Origin: Mastigias papua
Taxonomy: Eukaryota; Cnidaria; Scyphozoa; Rhizostomeae; Mastigiidae
Direction: 5' to 3'
NCBI GenBank assembly: GCA_964019165.1
Contig: OZ025267.1
Coordinates: 21,642,003-21,706,002, forward strand
DNA: 64,000 bases
Part shown: piece by piece, positions 1 through 28,729 of the stretch
Layout: each line of letters starts with the position of its first letter
Numbering within the stretch: position 1 is the first letter of the stretch
Made by a program: the position numbers and the translations under genes
The notes under the pieces: generated by a model
The model's input: only the letters and a program-made list of their open reading frames with translations
What the model was told of the DNA's origin: nothing
Database searches by the model: none

Positions 1-257
1 TACCAGAAACGCTTTTGTAGTGTAGCATACTTTCATGCTCTTGTTCTTTTTGCAAGAAAATTCCATTGCTGCTATTCACTTTTTTTTATAAAAAACGTAG
101 ATAAAGCGTTTTAATGTTAAAGGTTCCTTGCCATTATGTCATTAATTTGAACAGTACCTTTAGAGCCCTGAAAAATGGTGTATAAGTAGTAAGACACTGT
201 ATGTGGGCAGGGTCCTAGAGTCTCAGAGGAAACCCTTCGATGAATAACTTGTTACAG

Positions 258-366
258 TGATTGCCCCCACGATTCATGTGAATTTGACTGCAGTAAATGT
301 AACCAGTTTCCAAACTCTGAATTCTTTGCAGTGACAGAAGCATTCAAATTGAAAACTCCTTATTAA
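258..366 (+). CDS. Candidate terminal exon with a short cysteine-rich stretch
   Basis: After an acceptor-like TTACAG (252-257), a frame runs to TAA at 364-366. It contains four cysteines in its first 15 residues (CPHDSCEFDCSKC) followed by a non-cysteine tail. An AATAAA lies about 180 bases downstream (near 545), the right arrangement for a last exon plus short 3' UTR of a gene entering from the left. No family is recognised. The open stretch is only 36 codons and could be chance. Confidence 0.2.
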
Positions 367-2021
367 TCTTGTCTTTAGTGGCACAGCCCTTAGGTCCCCC
401 TCCCACGTGTAGATTCCTTAAAAACAGGTCCCTTATAAGCTCTTACATCACTAAACTGAATTTTTTTCAAGACTACTATTTGTTGTAAAGATCAGTGTTT
501 TTAGGACCTGCGATGGGTTGATTGTACTATACCACTCTGTCCGCAATAAAACCATTACTTGAAAGGTTATGCTGAAAGTTTCTTACTACCAACCGGTCGT
601 ATGCAAATTAGGCAAGGGAAAAAGAACGTTTCTTACTCCAAGTGGACTGACAAAATTCACCAACTTTTTACATCGGTTTGGGTAGCTACCCTTCTTTTTT
701 CTTTCTTGTTTTTGCTTGTTTTTCTATGTTAAATGGAAACATTTTCACTTTTATCTGTATCAGGAATTTTGCGGAGGATTTCTTGCCTTTCAAATATACT
801 TTTACAGGAAAATCACCGGACTTAGTAATGGGTGGATATGAATCCAGACAATTGTAGATATAAATCCAAGAAACGACGGCAAAAATCCATTTAAGTAAGG
901 AACTGTCCTTGAATTGGTGTCAGATTTGAAATCAGTCTAAGTTTCCGGTGTTTAGCAGTGGTTCGTAGTGGCTGTGCTCACCTCTCGTCTTAGGACGCTT
1001 TAGACAAATTTTTGTTGGTGGTTTCATCGTAATCAAGGGGATATGGAATATTTACACGTGAGGTGCAACTTATAACAGTGGCCAAGCAGTTCATTTTGCT
1101 TCCAATCGGTAACATTCTTCAAAGTGCTGAGATTAGTATGCCACGCCTTTAGAAATTCAAACAGTCACTAAACGTAGGTCATCACTTGCGATATACAGTG
1201 TGCGAGGTCCTTGACTAAATGACGATCCTGGTTGTAAGGTCGAGTTACTCTCTACAGTTTGACTTCAGAAATTGCATATGTGCTACTCTATATCGAAAGC
1301 AAATATGGTGGAACTCTTGTCAGAAGGTCATCTTACGAAGAATTGATTACATTCACTGCCAAATAGAAACCCTTTTGCAGGAGATTTTGACTGAAGGAAT
1401 GGCACAGTCAGAGACCCCATTAGTAAACGTACGAGCATGTTTGTAAAATCACACTTACGAGTCTCCCTTTTCCTACACTGGAAGCTCTCGACTTCCTTTA
1501 TTGGTAAAACGTCCACCTTAAGTCACGCCTCAGCGATTTCTTTTGTTCTGTATAACTGTTGATACACTATTGAACAACTCTCTTATAGCAGAATATACAG
1601 CTAGTTCCAGAATTGAACCTCAGGATATCAATGCAGCGAACCAGAGCACGTTGTTGAAACCTCTTGAGACGATAGATACTCTCTCGTGGCTTAGGAGATT
1701 CTTCGCCTAGGAAAACACGTGGTCAACTCGTCATTAGGAAGTAATTGTAGAAACAGCTAAATGTCTTTACGTGGTCAGTCAGTTCCCTAATGAATGATTT
1801 CCTGTTGTCAATAGCTGATAATGTGTTAAGTAGTAGTATAGCTATATCTTACATGTATAACTTTCCGTCATCGAAAGGAATATGGTCGTCTGTGGACGAG
1901 CATCGAATAGGAATGTGTGTTGAGAATGATTTTTATTTGAATATGGATGTAACCACGCTATTCCGTACTGTCATGTTCAGTAAGGAGATTTCTCCATTTT
2001 CCTGTGGTGTCTGCCTCTTTA

Positions 2022-2088
2022 CTTATAAACTGTATTGTGTCTTCGCTTATAAACTGTACTGTGTCTTCGCTTATAAACTGTGCTGTGT
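2022..2088. repeat. Three-copy 24-bp tandem repeat
   Basis: A unit of the form CTTATAAACTGTACTGTGTC plus four bases starts at 2022, 2046 and 2070 with only a few substitutions. It creates a spurious repetitive reading frame. Confidence 0.9.
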
Positions 2089-2534
2089 ATGAAAGATAAA
2101 TAACTATCTAATTTGAACCAGTATACCCTTTGTGGTCTGCAGATTCTTGGTATTTGATTGCCTCTCTTCTGGTGTGACCTTTCATTTACCCAAAGCTGTT
2201 ATGTTTCCTCTTAACTTCATATCTTCTTTTGCCAAGAGTTCTCAAATGATTCAATGTACAATGTTGATATGCCCCCTTTTCTTTTGTTCAACATTTTGAG
2301 GTCCTGTGAGGAAATTGTGGAAGGAGGACTAACTAATTTTCAATAAGTCTGAAGTATTGAATAAATTTTTCTTTATCGCCAAGAATCTTTTCACAGCACT
2401 AACCATCTCATACTCATATTGAAATATTCCAGCATTTTTTACATTTTCTGTTTTACCCTTACCGTGCATATTGTCTGGGTTTTACCTACAGGATATATGA
2501 TGCGATTGTCAAATAGCTGTTTGTTCCATTCTAG

Positions 2535-18267
<15,733 letters not shown>

Positions 18268-21195
18268 TGCATTAGTGAAGAGTCAGTGTTCTTAGAATGA
18301 CAACACTGCAGTACACCATCGAATATCAAGACCAAGTTAGAAAGAAACCGTATAATCACGTTGAACGTAAAAGAATGCTGCTACATCGTTATATTCCGTA
18401 GCTAGGCTGTAATGAGTGCTAACGAGGTAATCGCTGTACTTTCAAATGAGTCGTAGAGTATTCCAAATTTCGCGAAAACTCATGAGCGCGTTTAATTATC
18501 AAATTTTACCCGTAATGTAATCACTCTGAAGAGGATCTGCATCTTGCAACGAATCTCCTATGAATAAGGACCTTTTTTAGCCATCAAGAACTTAAATTGT
18601 GGCTAGATTTGTAGAAACAGAGCTACGACGGAATCCTGCTTGTCATGACAGTCGATCATTCCCTTCCAAAGAATATCGGACGGACGGTATCAATAGCTGT
18701 TCACTGGAGAGACTTGGCTTGAGAAATTTTGCAGAGCTGAAGAATTTTGAAGGCTAGCGAAAGATGTGTATTCACCTGGAATTGACCTCTTAGTGCTAGA
18801 TTTAAAAATATGAATGATATAAACTGTTAAATTCTTAAGATAATACATTCCTTTCTACAAAGGATTAGGTTTAAACTACTCATGATTTCGAGCTAAATAG
18901 ATGACAAGAGTACTAAGTACCGAAAACAGAAATCACAAGGAATTCATGTGAGTTAATGGGTCATTGTATTCTTCTGGCGTATGGAATACTGTATTTGTTT
19001 TGATCTTATTGGCTTCATACTGAACTGACTGGATTTCAGAAGTGGATTGAGTTGTGGTTGTATGATGTGAGTTGGTCCGGTTAGCTTGACTGGCTTGATT
19101 TACGTATATAAGGTCACTCCTGTGTTTGTTCAAAGTGAACTAATGTGGTCCACCGAACCGGATACATTTGCTCTTTTCACTATTGTTTGGTATAGTTAAT
19201 TTACGCGTTCTCAGCAGTCACAATCTATCTAGATCACTTTAGGGGTCCTGTTGCAACTTTACACTACTGTTCCAGCTTTTGCAATTCATCAGACCAAGGC
19301 ATCAGGTGCTCCAATGTTGACTACTGACTAGCCAGAAAGGAAAGACGCTGCGATTAGAATTGATTGTTAGAGGACCAGTAAGGAGAGAAATGTGGCCAGC
19401 CAGCCCAGCTATACTAGCCAGATCACCTCCATAGAATAGCCTACTTTGCCTTAAAAGAAAAAGTAATGTGGAAATTTTAAGATGTAAGCGTTTGCTGCTG
19501 TAAGGATGGTGCCGGTTTGATTCAGGACTCAAATGCTGTGTGAATGTTTTTCTATGTTAACCCATCAACAAGATAGAACCGTGGGGAAACACTGAAAAGT
19601 GTAGGAATTTCTGGAGACTTTTATTTGTTAGGTATTTATGCTTTCTTCATTGCCAAACGTTTCTTAATGTACATTAGACTTGAACTGAACGTAATAGTGT
19701 ATTTAAATGTACAGTTGGAAAAGGAGGGAATTTTATAGAGGTCAATTTGTACTCTGGAGAGTGTGATTCTTCCCATATTCTTCGAAATTTTGTATCATTT
19801 CGATTGTCCGTTCTGAACGGAATAGGAAAGTCTTTATGATCTTAATGAAAATGAGGTATATTTGAAAAATAATTTGATGACTCCTTACTTATGCCTTGTC
19901 AATTTGTTATGATTCATTAAAGGATAGCTGTTTTAAAGAGCAGAGTTACGTAGAACTATCTTCACATAGATGGCCTTTTTAGACGCCCAGAATTCTAATC
20001 TGTGATCTGACTTTGCCTTCAGTTGGAAGATACAGAAGCAAACCACGGACATGTAAGTCATGAAGGCATTTAAGGTAGTTCCTTTCTCTTCTAGAAATTT
20101 TTAATGTCTCATTGCTCAGTAGTTTTGTATGCTTTTCTTCTCTTGGTATTGTATTATTCTCCAGGACAAGCTTCCTTTACATGTGATATGATTATGACTT
20201 ATGCTTAAGAGAAATTCTGTCCATCACACCAACTGCTTTAAAGACGAACTAAACTTAACTGTTTATATACTCATCGGTAATATTCTGCTTTGTAGTATGC
20301 TCGTTTTCTTACACTGGAATTCTTCTCTTCGTGCATAAAGGACAATTTACTGAAATTCTTTTCTACAGAATAAGCGCCAGCTTTGAATTGGTGTAGTGTG
20401 GATTCTAACGCAAGTTACCTGCCACTGTGCTTGTGTGAAAGCAGGAAATAAACAGCCTCAGTTACATTTTTCCTGTCTTAAATTTCCGGTACATTCCCCC
20501 CCCCCAGCTCTCTGCATGTTATTGGGGGAGGGGGTGGGCGCAGTTTTTGAATCTGTTGACTATACCTTAATGCTGACACAACTTCCGTCGTATATTAGCT
20601 TTTGTATATATTGTATGTAATATGATAGCCTTGAATAAATTATTGATAGACCATCTTAAATTCTTAAATGTCTATTTGGAACCAGTGCTCTTTGTCGTTG
20701 ATGATGTAATTAAATATTGGGAGACTGTTGAGTATGTGAAGACAGTGTTGAGTATGTGAAGGCAGTGAAGCCTTCTTGCATTATGGAACAATTTAGGGAG
20801 GCCAGCAACACTGAAGTTTGAAGACAGTTGAAGCTGTCTCGTTCACATTTTGTGGACATGCTTCTGTTGTTTAATATCAGATTCGCTTACTGTGCTTGAA
20901 CATTTTTGATACTGGAAATGAGTCTAATGCGTTGTTACTAACGAGTCTAAAGAGTCTGTCTAAAGAGTCTGTGTTTTGCACATGGCAAAATGCCCAGAGG
21001 GATGTAGTATTATATAGCTTAGTTTTCCTTGTTCGACTCGTTCTTGCCTCTTGTCTCATAGACATCATTGCCTAAAGTGAATCTTAGCACCAAAGTCTCA
21101 GTTATTCTGATGACTTGTGCTCACTAGCCAAAAATTAGTTGGTTGAGCATCGAAACCTCGTTTAATGCATTTGTTTGTGCATAATGTAACTCCAG

Positions 21196-21490
21196 TGCAC
21201 AATTCCAAGACCTTATTTAATACTCTTAGAAATTTTTGAATTTGAGCCTAAGAATATTCCTTAATTATTCTTAAATTTTAGCGAGTTTGAGAATCAATAC
21301 TTGTATAGACTATATATTTATAAAGTAAAATTATGTACCTGACGGAGCTGTCGACATCATAGCATAATGACCCCCTGACCGGATAAATGAAGTTCACATT
21401 TCTAAAGAAAATTCAAATCAGCACAGTATCTTACCCTTGCAATATTTTAAATTATTCTTAAGCTATGTTCTTACAAAAGATTGTGTATTG
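21196..21490. mobile_element. MITE-like element, copy B (inverted relative to copy A)
   Basis: The reverse complement aligns along most of its length with 2795-3190, including the segment reading GCTATGATGT and the end sequence CTTTTGTAAGAAC. It is about 100 bases shorter than copy A, with internal deletions. Confidence 0.55.
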
Positions 21491-21560
21491 TAGCTATTTG
21501 TGTCTTCATCCTCCAAGAAAACGATTGCACGGATAGTTGTCGTCTATTGAGAGTTGAAGT

Positions 21561-21725
21561 TCGCTCATTTACTATTCTAATAGAGTTTAGAAGAGAAACC
21601 AAGAGGGGCTTGCCGTCAGGTTAAGTGCTGTAACCAGATCTAGAAACTCGCTCATTTACTATTCTAATAGAGTTTAGAAGAGAAATCAGGAAGGATTTGC
21701 CATCAAGGGTAAGTGCTGTAACCAA
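21561..21725. repeat. 87-bp direct tandem duplication
   Basis: TCGCTCATTTACTATTCTAA begins at 21561 and again at 21648. The copies continue through AGAGTTTAGAAGAGAAA and end at GTGCTGTAACCA with several point differences. Confidence 0.9.
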
Positions 21726-23142
21726 AGCAACAAGCTACCTGTCATCCTTGGTGATTCTAACTAGCGTTGACTCAAGACATTGTCTTCACGCCTGAGTGGT
21801 TTGGAACAAGGGAAACCTGTTGAGGCAACCGAGATGCAAAGATTTATTTACAAAATCAGCTGCAAACTTTAAGGAAAAATCACAAATAGGAAAGATTGTG
21901 GTAAGTTTTTGCTGTTTACAAGATATGATTCTTCTTGGACTGCGATGTATCTATTCCTGAATTTTTAAGTCATTAGATGGGATCAGAACTGTGTTTCGCA
22001 ATCATCCAAAGACCGAGTATAATCATACTGTGATCGAATACCAATACATGCTTCTTTTTCATTGTAATGAACAAACTTTCTACTCTCAGCTTGGATGTTT
22101 CTTAATATTTTGTCAAGTCCAACCTTAAATGGTTCTTAAATGTTTCCTAGAGTTATTGAAATGTCCAATAACAACAACAACCCAGGTGTGGCAACTTTGA
22201 CTCGAGTAGAATATTCGGGCTGTGTGAAGTATATATGTATATGCGTGTATTTTGCTTCTAGGTTAACAAAGAAATTCCTTGCAAAAACAGTTTTTAAGCT
22301 CACTTTTGAAGCTCAGCCTGCCCGTGTGTCTTAAATGTGTCTTTTTTTGCCAGATTTCTGCCCATGTCTGGTAATACTTGTTTCTTATTTTAAAAACCTA
22401 TAGGACGAGCCAATCATTTGGCAGGACTTACTTAGTTCAACATTAGTGAATGGAATTGAGACAAATCCTTCTATTATCTCATCGAATAGTTACAAGGTGC
22501 GTTAGCAAGATGCTCATTTGCGAATAGGAAGCATCAGTGAAATAAATTGAGTAAGCAACGGCAGTTTGTATTCCTGAACTTAAGTCTAATTGTTGGCTGT
22601 TCTTTAAAAAGTCAACTATCAACAAAGTCGCCCTACCCACTAGAGCTATGTATAACATTGTTTTAACTTGCCTCTGTGTCATCCATGCCTTCGAGCAGGT
22701 TGGTTGCTAACTGGGAGTGAACAGAGACACAGCACGAATACGTAACGGACTTCGATTCGAACTGAGTATACCCAGATTGTACCTCAGAGATACACATCTC
22801 TAGGGGCTGCAGAGTGGCTATTTTATTGAGGGGGGGGGGCTGAAAAGCACACACAAACATGCACACATAATTTTGTTTATCAATCTTTAGTAATAAACTA
22901 CTCTGTATTGTGAATCTAAAGCTCATCCAGCCCCGCTATCGTGGTGTTTGTAGACCCCAGACTATCGCTGGTACTCCAGAATTAGCATAGTGCTAGTTTC
23001 CTTGACCTAATACCATTTCACACCCAAGAACAGTCACCTTTTGACTCGCCTCTACTGACCAAAAGTGCAGTCGGTTTGTTATCTCTTATAACTCAACTTG
23101 CTGTCAGATACTTTTTTTCTCTGTCGTAGATTGCAATACAGA

Positions 23143-26100
23143 ATGAAGTTTTCAATAAAACTATTTGGAATCATCAGCAGTCTAACCTGTATTCTGTCCT
23201 CTCCTATTACAAATCCACTGCCATCAGAACCATGTAAGTTATACTGTTGTCTTGTTTGCAATGAAAGGACTCGCTATGGACGGGAAACACAATCATAAGG
23301 AATAGTCAGTAAAATACTAGTCAATGTCCACTCGTCAGAGCCACGAAATCTCCTTCTCAACATCTTCTCAAATAGTGTAAATGTAATTAATTTGTTCGTC
23401 TCTCCATATTCTTATCGCCTTCTGACACTTGTATTGTGACCTGCTAATAAATAGAAAAATTATAATACATTTTAACACCGATGCAATCTGCATCAAGAAC
23501 TTTAGCCTATCCATACCAAAGAGTTGTCTACCATTATGAAATAGACAGCCGGCTCGGCCCAGGCCTTTCAAGTAAAGGTGACCCAGATGCTCAATTAGAT
23601 TTATTATTGCAGTTTTATCTTATTGTCAAGTTTCACGTGAATTTTTTCTAGAGCTCAATAATTTTGTAGGTCATTGCACATGACGCCCACATGTAGGTGT
23701 AACAGCTTGGATCAGTGGCGGAATTTTTTTAAATCTTTGGGAAGGGGGTGATGGTGGTAGATTTGCTGACTTTCCATATTTTAGTCCTAGCTATATGCCA
23801 AAATGGTGATGAATCTAATTTGGGGTACTCACACCTGATTCTCCTAGAACTACCACTCACTTAGAGAAGGCATAACATTTTCAATACAGAGCCTTCCTTT
23901 TCATGGCGGCAGATCTGTCAACCTAGAATCATCATCATCATCAAATTATATTTTTACACGAAACCCTATCAGCTACGTAATTATAAAGAAAATACGTTAT
24001 ATATAAAAAAAATAAAATTACAAGTAAATTTAAATGGTATTGCTGGTCTTCCCAGGGATCGTGCTTAGGGAAAGGATGCTAATTTTGCAGGTATTCCTTT
24101 AATTTCTTTTTGAACGTGGTAGTCGTGGAACTCATTCTTATTTGTAATGGGATTTCGTTCCACGCCTTAGCACCATAATAGAAAAAGCTCTTTTTAGAGA
24201 ATTCTAAGTTTTGCCTTGGAATGTCTAGGTCAAGGTAATTCCTTGTTGAATAAGTAGATATTTGGGACCTAGTGACAAGTCTTCCTTGCAAACTGTCGGG
24301 GCAGAGACCATTTATTATTTTGTAGATCATAACTGCCCTGTCAAATTTTATCAAATTTGAGACAGAGAGCCAATTACACCTCCACCCGTCCTTTAATCTT
24401 GAGCCTTCTATTAGTGTGCGGGCTCTATTTTGTAGGCGTTGAAGGTGATCCAGTTTTGTGTTTGATAAATTTCCCCATAGTTCATCACTGTATCTCAAAT
24501 GACTCTCTAGCAGTGCCTTATAGACCTGATCTAGTTTAGATTGCGGGAGTATGTTATTTAGTCTCCGCAGGGACGAGAGAGCATTTTTTATTTTACCTTT
24601 AAGGTTTTTATATTGCTCATTCCATGTCAGGTTCTCATCAACCATAATTCCGAGGTATTTAACTTGTTGAGCTCGTTTGATTGGCTCTCCATTTACGTTT
24701 ACCTCTAGTAGACCGGGAATCTGGTTGGTTTGTCGTTTGTGACCAACAACCATATATTCTGTTTTAGCAGTGTTCAAGCTGAGCTTGTTCTGGCGTAGCC
24801 ATTCTGTAATATTCTCTATCTCAGCCTTTAGGTCATTACAGAGATCGTAAATATCTTCGCCAGAACAAGTGACACTAGTATCATCCGCATACATGTTTGG
24901 GGTGCATTTTTTGAGGCACTGCTCAAAGTCATTGACATACAGGATGAAGAGGAGCGGCCCCAAGCATGATCCCTGGGGGATACCACAGTGAACTGTTTTC
25001 AAACTAGATTTATGGCCATTTAAGACACAGTATTGTTTTCTACTGGTTAAATACGATGTGAACCACCGAAGAGATGTCCCTGCAACTCCGTATTTGGTTA
25101 GTTTAGCTAGAAGAATCCCGTGGTCCACCGTATCAAACGCCTTTTTAAGATCTAGAAATACGCTGATATTAATTCTATGCTTGTCAACATTAGAGAACCA
25201 TGAATCTGTTATGTTAAGTAGTGAGGTTAGGGTGTTATGCATCTTTAAAAATGCATGTTGACATGTAGCGAATTTCTTTTGCTCTTTCATGTAACTCGAA
25301 ACTTGATCATGCCCTAGTTTTTCCAGTAACCTCGAGAAAACAGATAGTACGGATATAGGCCTATAATTGCTCATGTCACTTTTTGAACCTGACTTGAAAA
25401 TAGAGGTTACCCTTGCTATTTTCCATATATCCGGAAAAACACCTGTTTTGAATGAAGAGTTGAATATAGCAGCGAGTGGTTTGCATAAAATTTCTGCTGC
25501 ATCTTTTACAAACTGTACTGAAATCTTATCATAACCCGAAGATTTGTTGCATTTCAATTTTTTGATTTCATTTTTTATAAGGTCAGAAGTAATGGGTTGA
25601 AATTCAAAATTAGGGGCTGCGAGTGCATCTTTATCATTAAAGTATTTTAGTGGGTTATCTGATTCTTTAATTTCGATTTTTTCAGCAAGTTTAGAGCCTA
25701 TCATTGTGAAATGGTTATTAAATGCTTCCGCAATTCCTTTCTGCTTTTCAATTGGTTGACCCTCATACATGACGGATCTAGGAGTCGTGGAACATTGACT
25801 TTTGTTCAATACTCTGTTAATCGTTTTCCACATCTCCTTCGGGTTATTTGAATTTTCGTCAATCAAATTGCAGAAGTAGCATTCAACAGCTCTTCGGAGT
25901 TCACTAGTTACTTTATTTCTTAGGCGTTTATACTTAGGCCATAACGAACGATCTTTTTCAGCTTGTTTCTTAGTCCGATCTCTCTCATGTATCATATTTC
26001 TGATACGGGGAGTTATCCAGGGTGAGGGTGCATGTTTCACTGTATTTTTTCTTATTTTTAGCGGTGCATGCATATCTAAGATCGAGTGAAAAATATCGCA

Positions 26101-28729
26101 GAATTTGTTTGCCATGGCATTAGGCTCATCCCCGGCGGTGGATATGATCATTTCCCAATCAATAGTTTGGAGGTCAAGAAGAAAGGCTTCCCTGTTATAG
26201 TTTTTCATGTTGCGGGATTCAGTCTTAATTTCTTTCCGAATGAAAGAGAGATTGGCATTAAGTTTTCTAATGCCAAAAACCATGTAATGATCTGTCATGC
26301 CAATTTTTATTACACCAGAGGAGGAAATAAGATTGGGTCTATTGGTCGAGAAGTGATCAATAACCGTTTTAGTTGTACTTGTTTCTCCATTAGAACTCGT
26401 TTTGGTAGCTACCCTAGTGAAATCTGTGATGAGCTGTTCGAACTGAAATTCAGAGTAAAGAGCTTTCAGCTTTCTTGTGTTACAGTCTTTTGGTTTTTTG
26501 TAATCACTTTTTCAGAGCTTTTTGTAAGAACTTTTTCAAAACCTGGAGATTTGGATTTTTCCGTAAGAAAAGAAGGGGAAATTTGGCCAAAAACCAGGAG
26601 ACAGTCGAAGTCGCTAAAAGCTTAAATATAACTGAAAAATTTTGCTCGGCAAATAGATTACAACAAAAGTAATTATGGACAGTAGAGGGAAAGTACCTTC
26701 ATAATGATTCTAAGCGTCAGAACATTCATTGAGTTGTCTTTCGCACGTGCGTAAAATCGAATGTAAACTAGAAAATTGTAAGGAAAGCTCCGAAAAATAA
26801 GACCTGATTTTGCAGAAATCAAACGGGAGAAAATATATAGCGCCCGGGAGACCGGGAGAAAGCAGTCAAAACCGCGAATCTCCCGGTGATACTGGGAGAG
26901 TTGACAGGTCTGAGGTGGATAATACATACAATAACCCGAGTGACTAAGAAAGGAAACTGGGCCAGTCACACACCTGAAAGTAAGGCAGACTTATGCATAT
27001 TTTACAGCGCTCATCAAATCTAAAGACATCACATGTCCAAATGGAAAGCCGTTTAAGTGGTCCAAAGCAGATCCCAACGGAAAAGACATCACGGTTGAGT
27101 ATAAGTGTGGAGATGCGGGTGAGAATTTAACCTTGTTTGTAGGCTAAACATTGATATGCAATATCATTTCAATATTTCTTTTTGAATAGGCTCATGAATT
27201 AGATTAATGGCTTAGCTAAACTAACTTAGGTGGCTCGTGGAATTTCCTTGATTCTTGGCGACTTGCCTTTCCGTTCTGCGCCTTCCTAGCGGTGGGTCTA
27301 CGATTGCCGTGGCAAACCAGGAGGGTCTCCGATTGCCGTGGTGAAAAGGAATAACCACTCAAATATATATTGCAGTATTAGATTGAATGTCTTCCTGGAT
27401 GCGATGTGATACAATATGTATATATACAGAATAAGACTCAGAGTCTTGGTTCGGCTGAGAAGACGAGCAAATTTCACGTGAAATTCACGTGTGTTTATCA
27501 AGCAAGCAGTTGCTAGGGGTATATAGCATTTACAAAGCGTGGCTAAAAGTTCAATCAATGATTAGAGTGGCGTCGGCGAACAAAAGCGTTGACTTTCGTC
27601 AAAAAAGAGTTAGTTTGGGTTCATACGCAGGCTTACATTTACCCAAAAGAGGCTGAGAGATTTTAGGGCCTGCTTGTAAACCCCCTCGTAGGCCCATTTG
27701 TAAACCACTCAGATTATCAACAAAAGTAATGTTTCTACCGTTGGTATTCAGGCGAGCCAAGATTATATTTGCAAAACAGTGCAGTGTATGGTTGCATAAT
27801 TATAATTGCAAGGAATTTTTGGAAAGGGGAAGGTCAATAAGCTCTAATTTGTTTTAGGAGACAATCAACAAAAGCACGGTTCATCATTGTTATGGCAATG
27901 TCATTGTGCTTATTGATTTGTACTCTTAGACGTGTAATATAAAGCTAATGGTTTTACCCTTGTATATATTAGGTTTGTCACTATTGCCTCATTTCCAATC
28001 ATAGTGTCTATCTGGAAAACACCAATAAGAGTCTATTATGGATCCATAGAGTTCTATCAGATTCCATATAGATTGCTGAATTGCCATTTAAAAACTGTCC
28101 CCTACATTAGAGGCATTCAGAAAATCGTAGAAAGTTGCATGAACTAATGCATAGAGCTCTCTCTCTCTTTGTCATTTACACATTTATGGCTGTGAATTAT
28201 TTCGCTTTCGACATTGTTAATTTTGTAAATAACTTTGCATTTTGTAATAAATTTATATTCCGTCGTCGTTCTTAAACTTTTTTTTATTCATTTGGAAACA
28301 GGGTACGTTGTAAACCAGTATAGACTAAATGTTTGTACCGTGTATCAATATTATAAAATGAACTGAATTGGAATGAAAGGTCTGTTTGTGTAGAGTACTA
28401 TTTTGCGTATCGAAATTAGTGTAGCAGTTGATTTATGATACTTTTTACCTTCTATTAAAGGACTGCTAGGAGAATCTGAACACAAATGATTACCTCTTTT
28501 CGTAGGTGCATCAAAAGTATTGAAACTTGAATGCATGAAAGGATACAAGGCAACATATCGTAAAGATCTGATTCCAAACAATATGGACTATAAACTTCTT
28601 GAAGAAACCGCTAAAAGAGCGAGCGTTGCCGACACCCAGGAACCTAATTTCGGCCTTTTTGCCTCAGGAAAAAGCCTCGAAGTCCTTGATAAAGCAAATC
28701 TGGTATATGCTTGTATCAAAGCGAATTGA
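23143..28729 (+). CDS. Unrecognised 141-residue secreted protein, three exons
   Basis: Exons 23143-23233, 27008-27118 and 28506-28729 join in phase through GT-AG introns into one 141-residue frame from ATG to TGA. The first ~20 residues (MKFSIKLFGIISSLTCILSS) look like a signal peptide: basic N-end, hydrophobic core, small residues before the cut. The mature part is lysine-rich with four cysteines, at about residues 40, 64, 77 and 137, in the contexts ITCPNG, EYKCGD, LECMKG and YACIKAN. The spacing of the first three superficially recalls a sushi/CCP module, but the fourth is too distant and no Trp is placed correctly, so I do not assign it. Intron 1 (3.8 kb) contains an antisense LINE. The match of phase at both junctions and the signal peptide make a real gene likely; its function is unknown. 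Confidence 0.7.
23713..23760. repeat. hAT-like terminal motif
   Basis: CAGTGGCGGAATTTTTTTAA followed by a G-rich stretch resembles the CAGTGGCGGA start of some hAT/MITE terminal repeats. No matching opposite end was found, so this is at most a fragment. Confidence 0.3.
23932..26510 (-). mobile_element. 5'-truncated CR1-like non-LTR retrotransposon with a largely intact RT ORF
   Basis: The minus-strand ORF at 24079-26298 (739 codons from an internal Met) is a reverse transcriptase of the CR1/L2/jockey group. It shows YRPISVLSVFSRLLEK, FLDLKKAFDTVDH, GIPQGSCLGPLLF, MYADDTS and KYLGIMVDE. The frame stays open upstream to about 26510 and covers the end of an endonuclease-like domain (FEQLITDFTR and TDHYMV). 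A TGA then interrupts it and homology stops, the usual 5' truncation. The 3' flank ends in a short GAT-type repeat at about 23932-23945, as expected for CR1/L2-type tails. It lies antisense in intron 1 of the small secreted-protein gene. A 700-codon uninterrupted RT suggests a fairly recent insertion, but it cannot move autonomously because its 5' end is missing. Confidence 0.9.

Larger units (their letters stand above)
1..2534. other. Region upstream of the first visible tolloid exon, probably intron or 5' flank
   Basis: No astacin propeptide or signal-peptide exon could be recognised here. Since the exon at 2535 opens mid-codon, at least its 3' part must be tolloid intron. Open frames at 1219-1446, 1328-1516 and 1790-2092 have no domain resemblance, and the last is created by a 24-bp tandem repeat. 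A short cysteine-rich candidate exon at 258-366 is listed separately. The first ~90 bases resemble a stretch near 43.25 kb (dispersed repeat). Confidence 0.6.
18268..23142. other. Tolloid 3' UTR and intergenic DNA
   Basis: No coding exon could be supported. Canonical AATAAA signals on the plus strand occur at 20447-20452 and 20634-20639, so the tolloid 3' UTR may extend over 2 kb. The rest holds repeat copy B (21196-21490), an 87-bp tandem duplication (21561-21725) and a G-run at about 22829. Short frames such as 19302-19532 on the minus strand have no recognisable features. Confidence 0.6.

Noticed and set aside
19495..19535. B-box-like GGTTTGATTCAGG suggesting a tRNA or SINE
   Set aside because: No matching A box or cloverleaf at the right distance.
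26086..26625. 179-codon plus-strand frame
   Set aside because: Antisense shadow of the LINE coding region.
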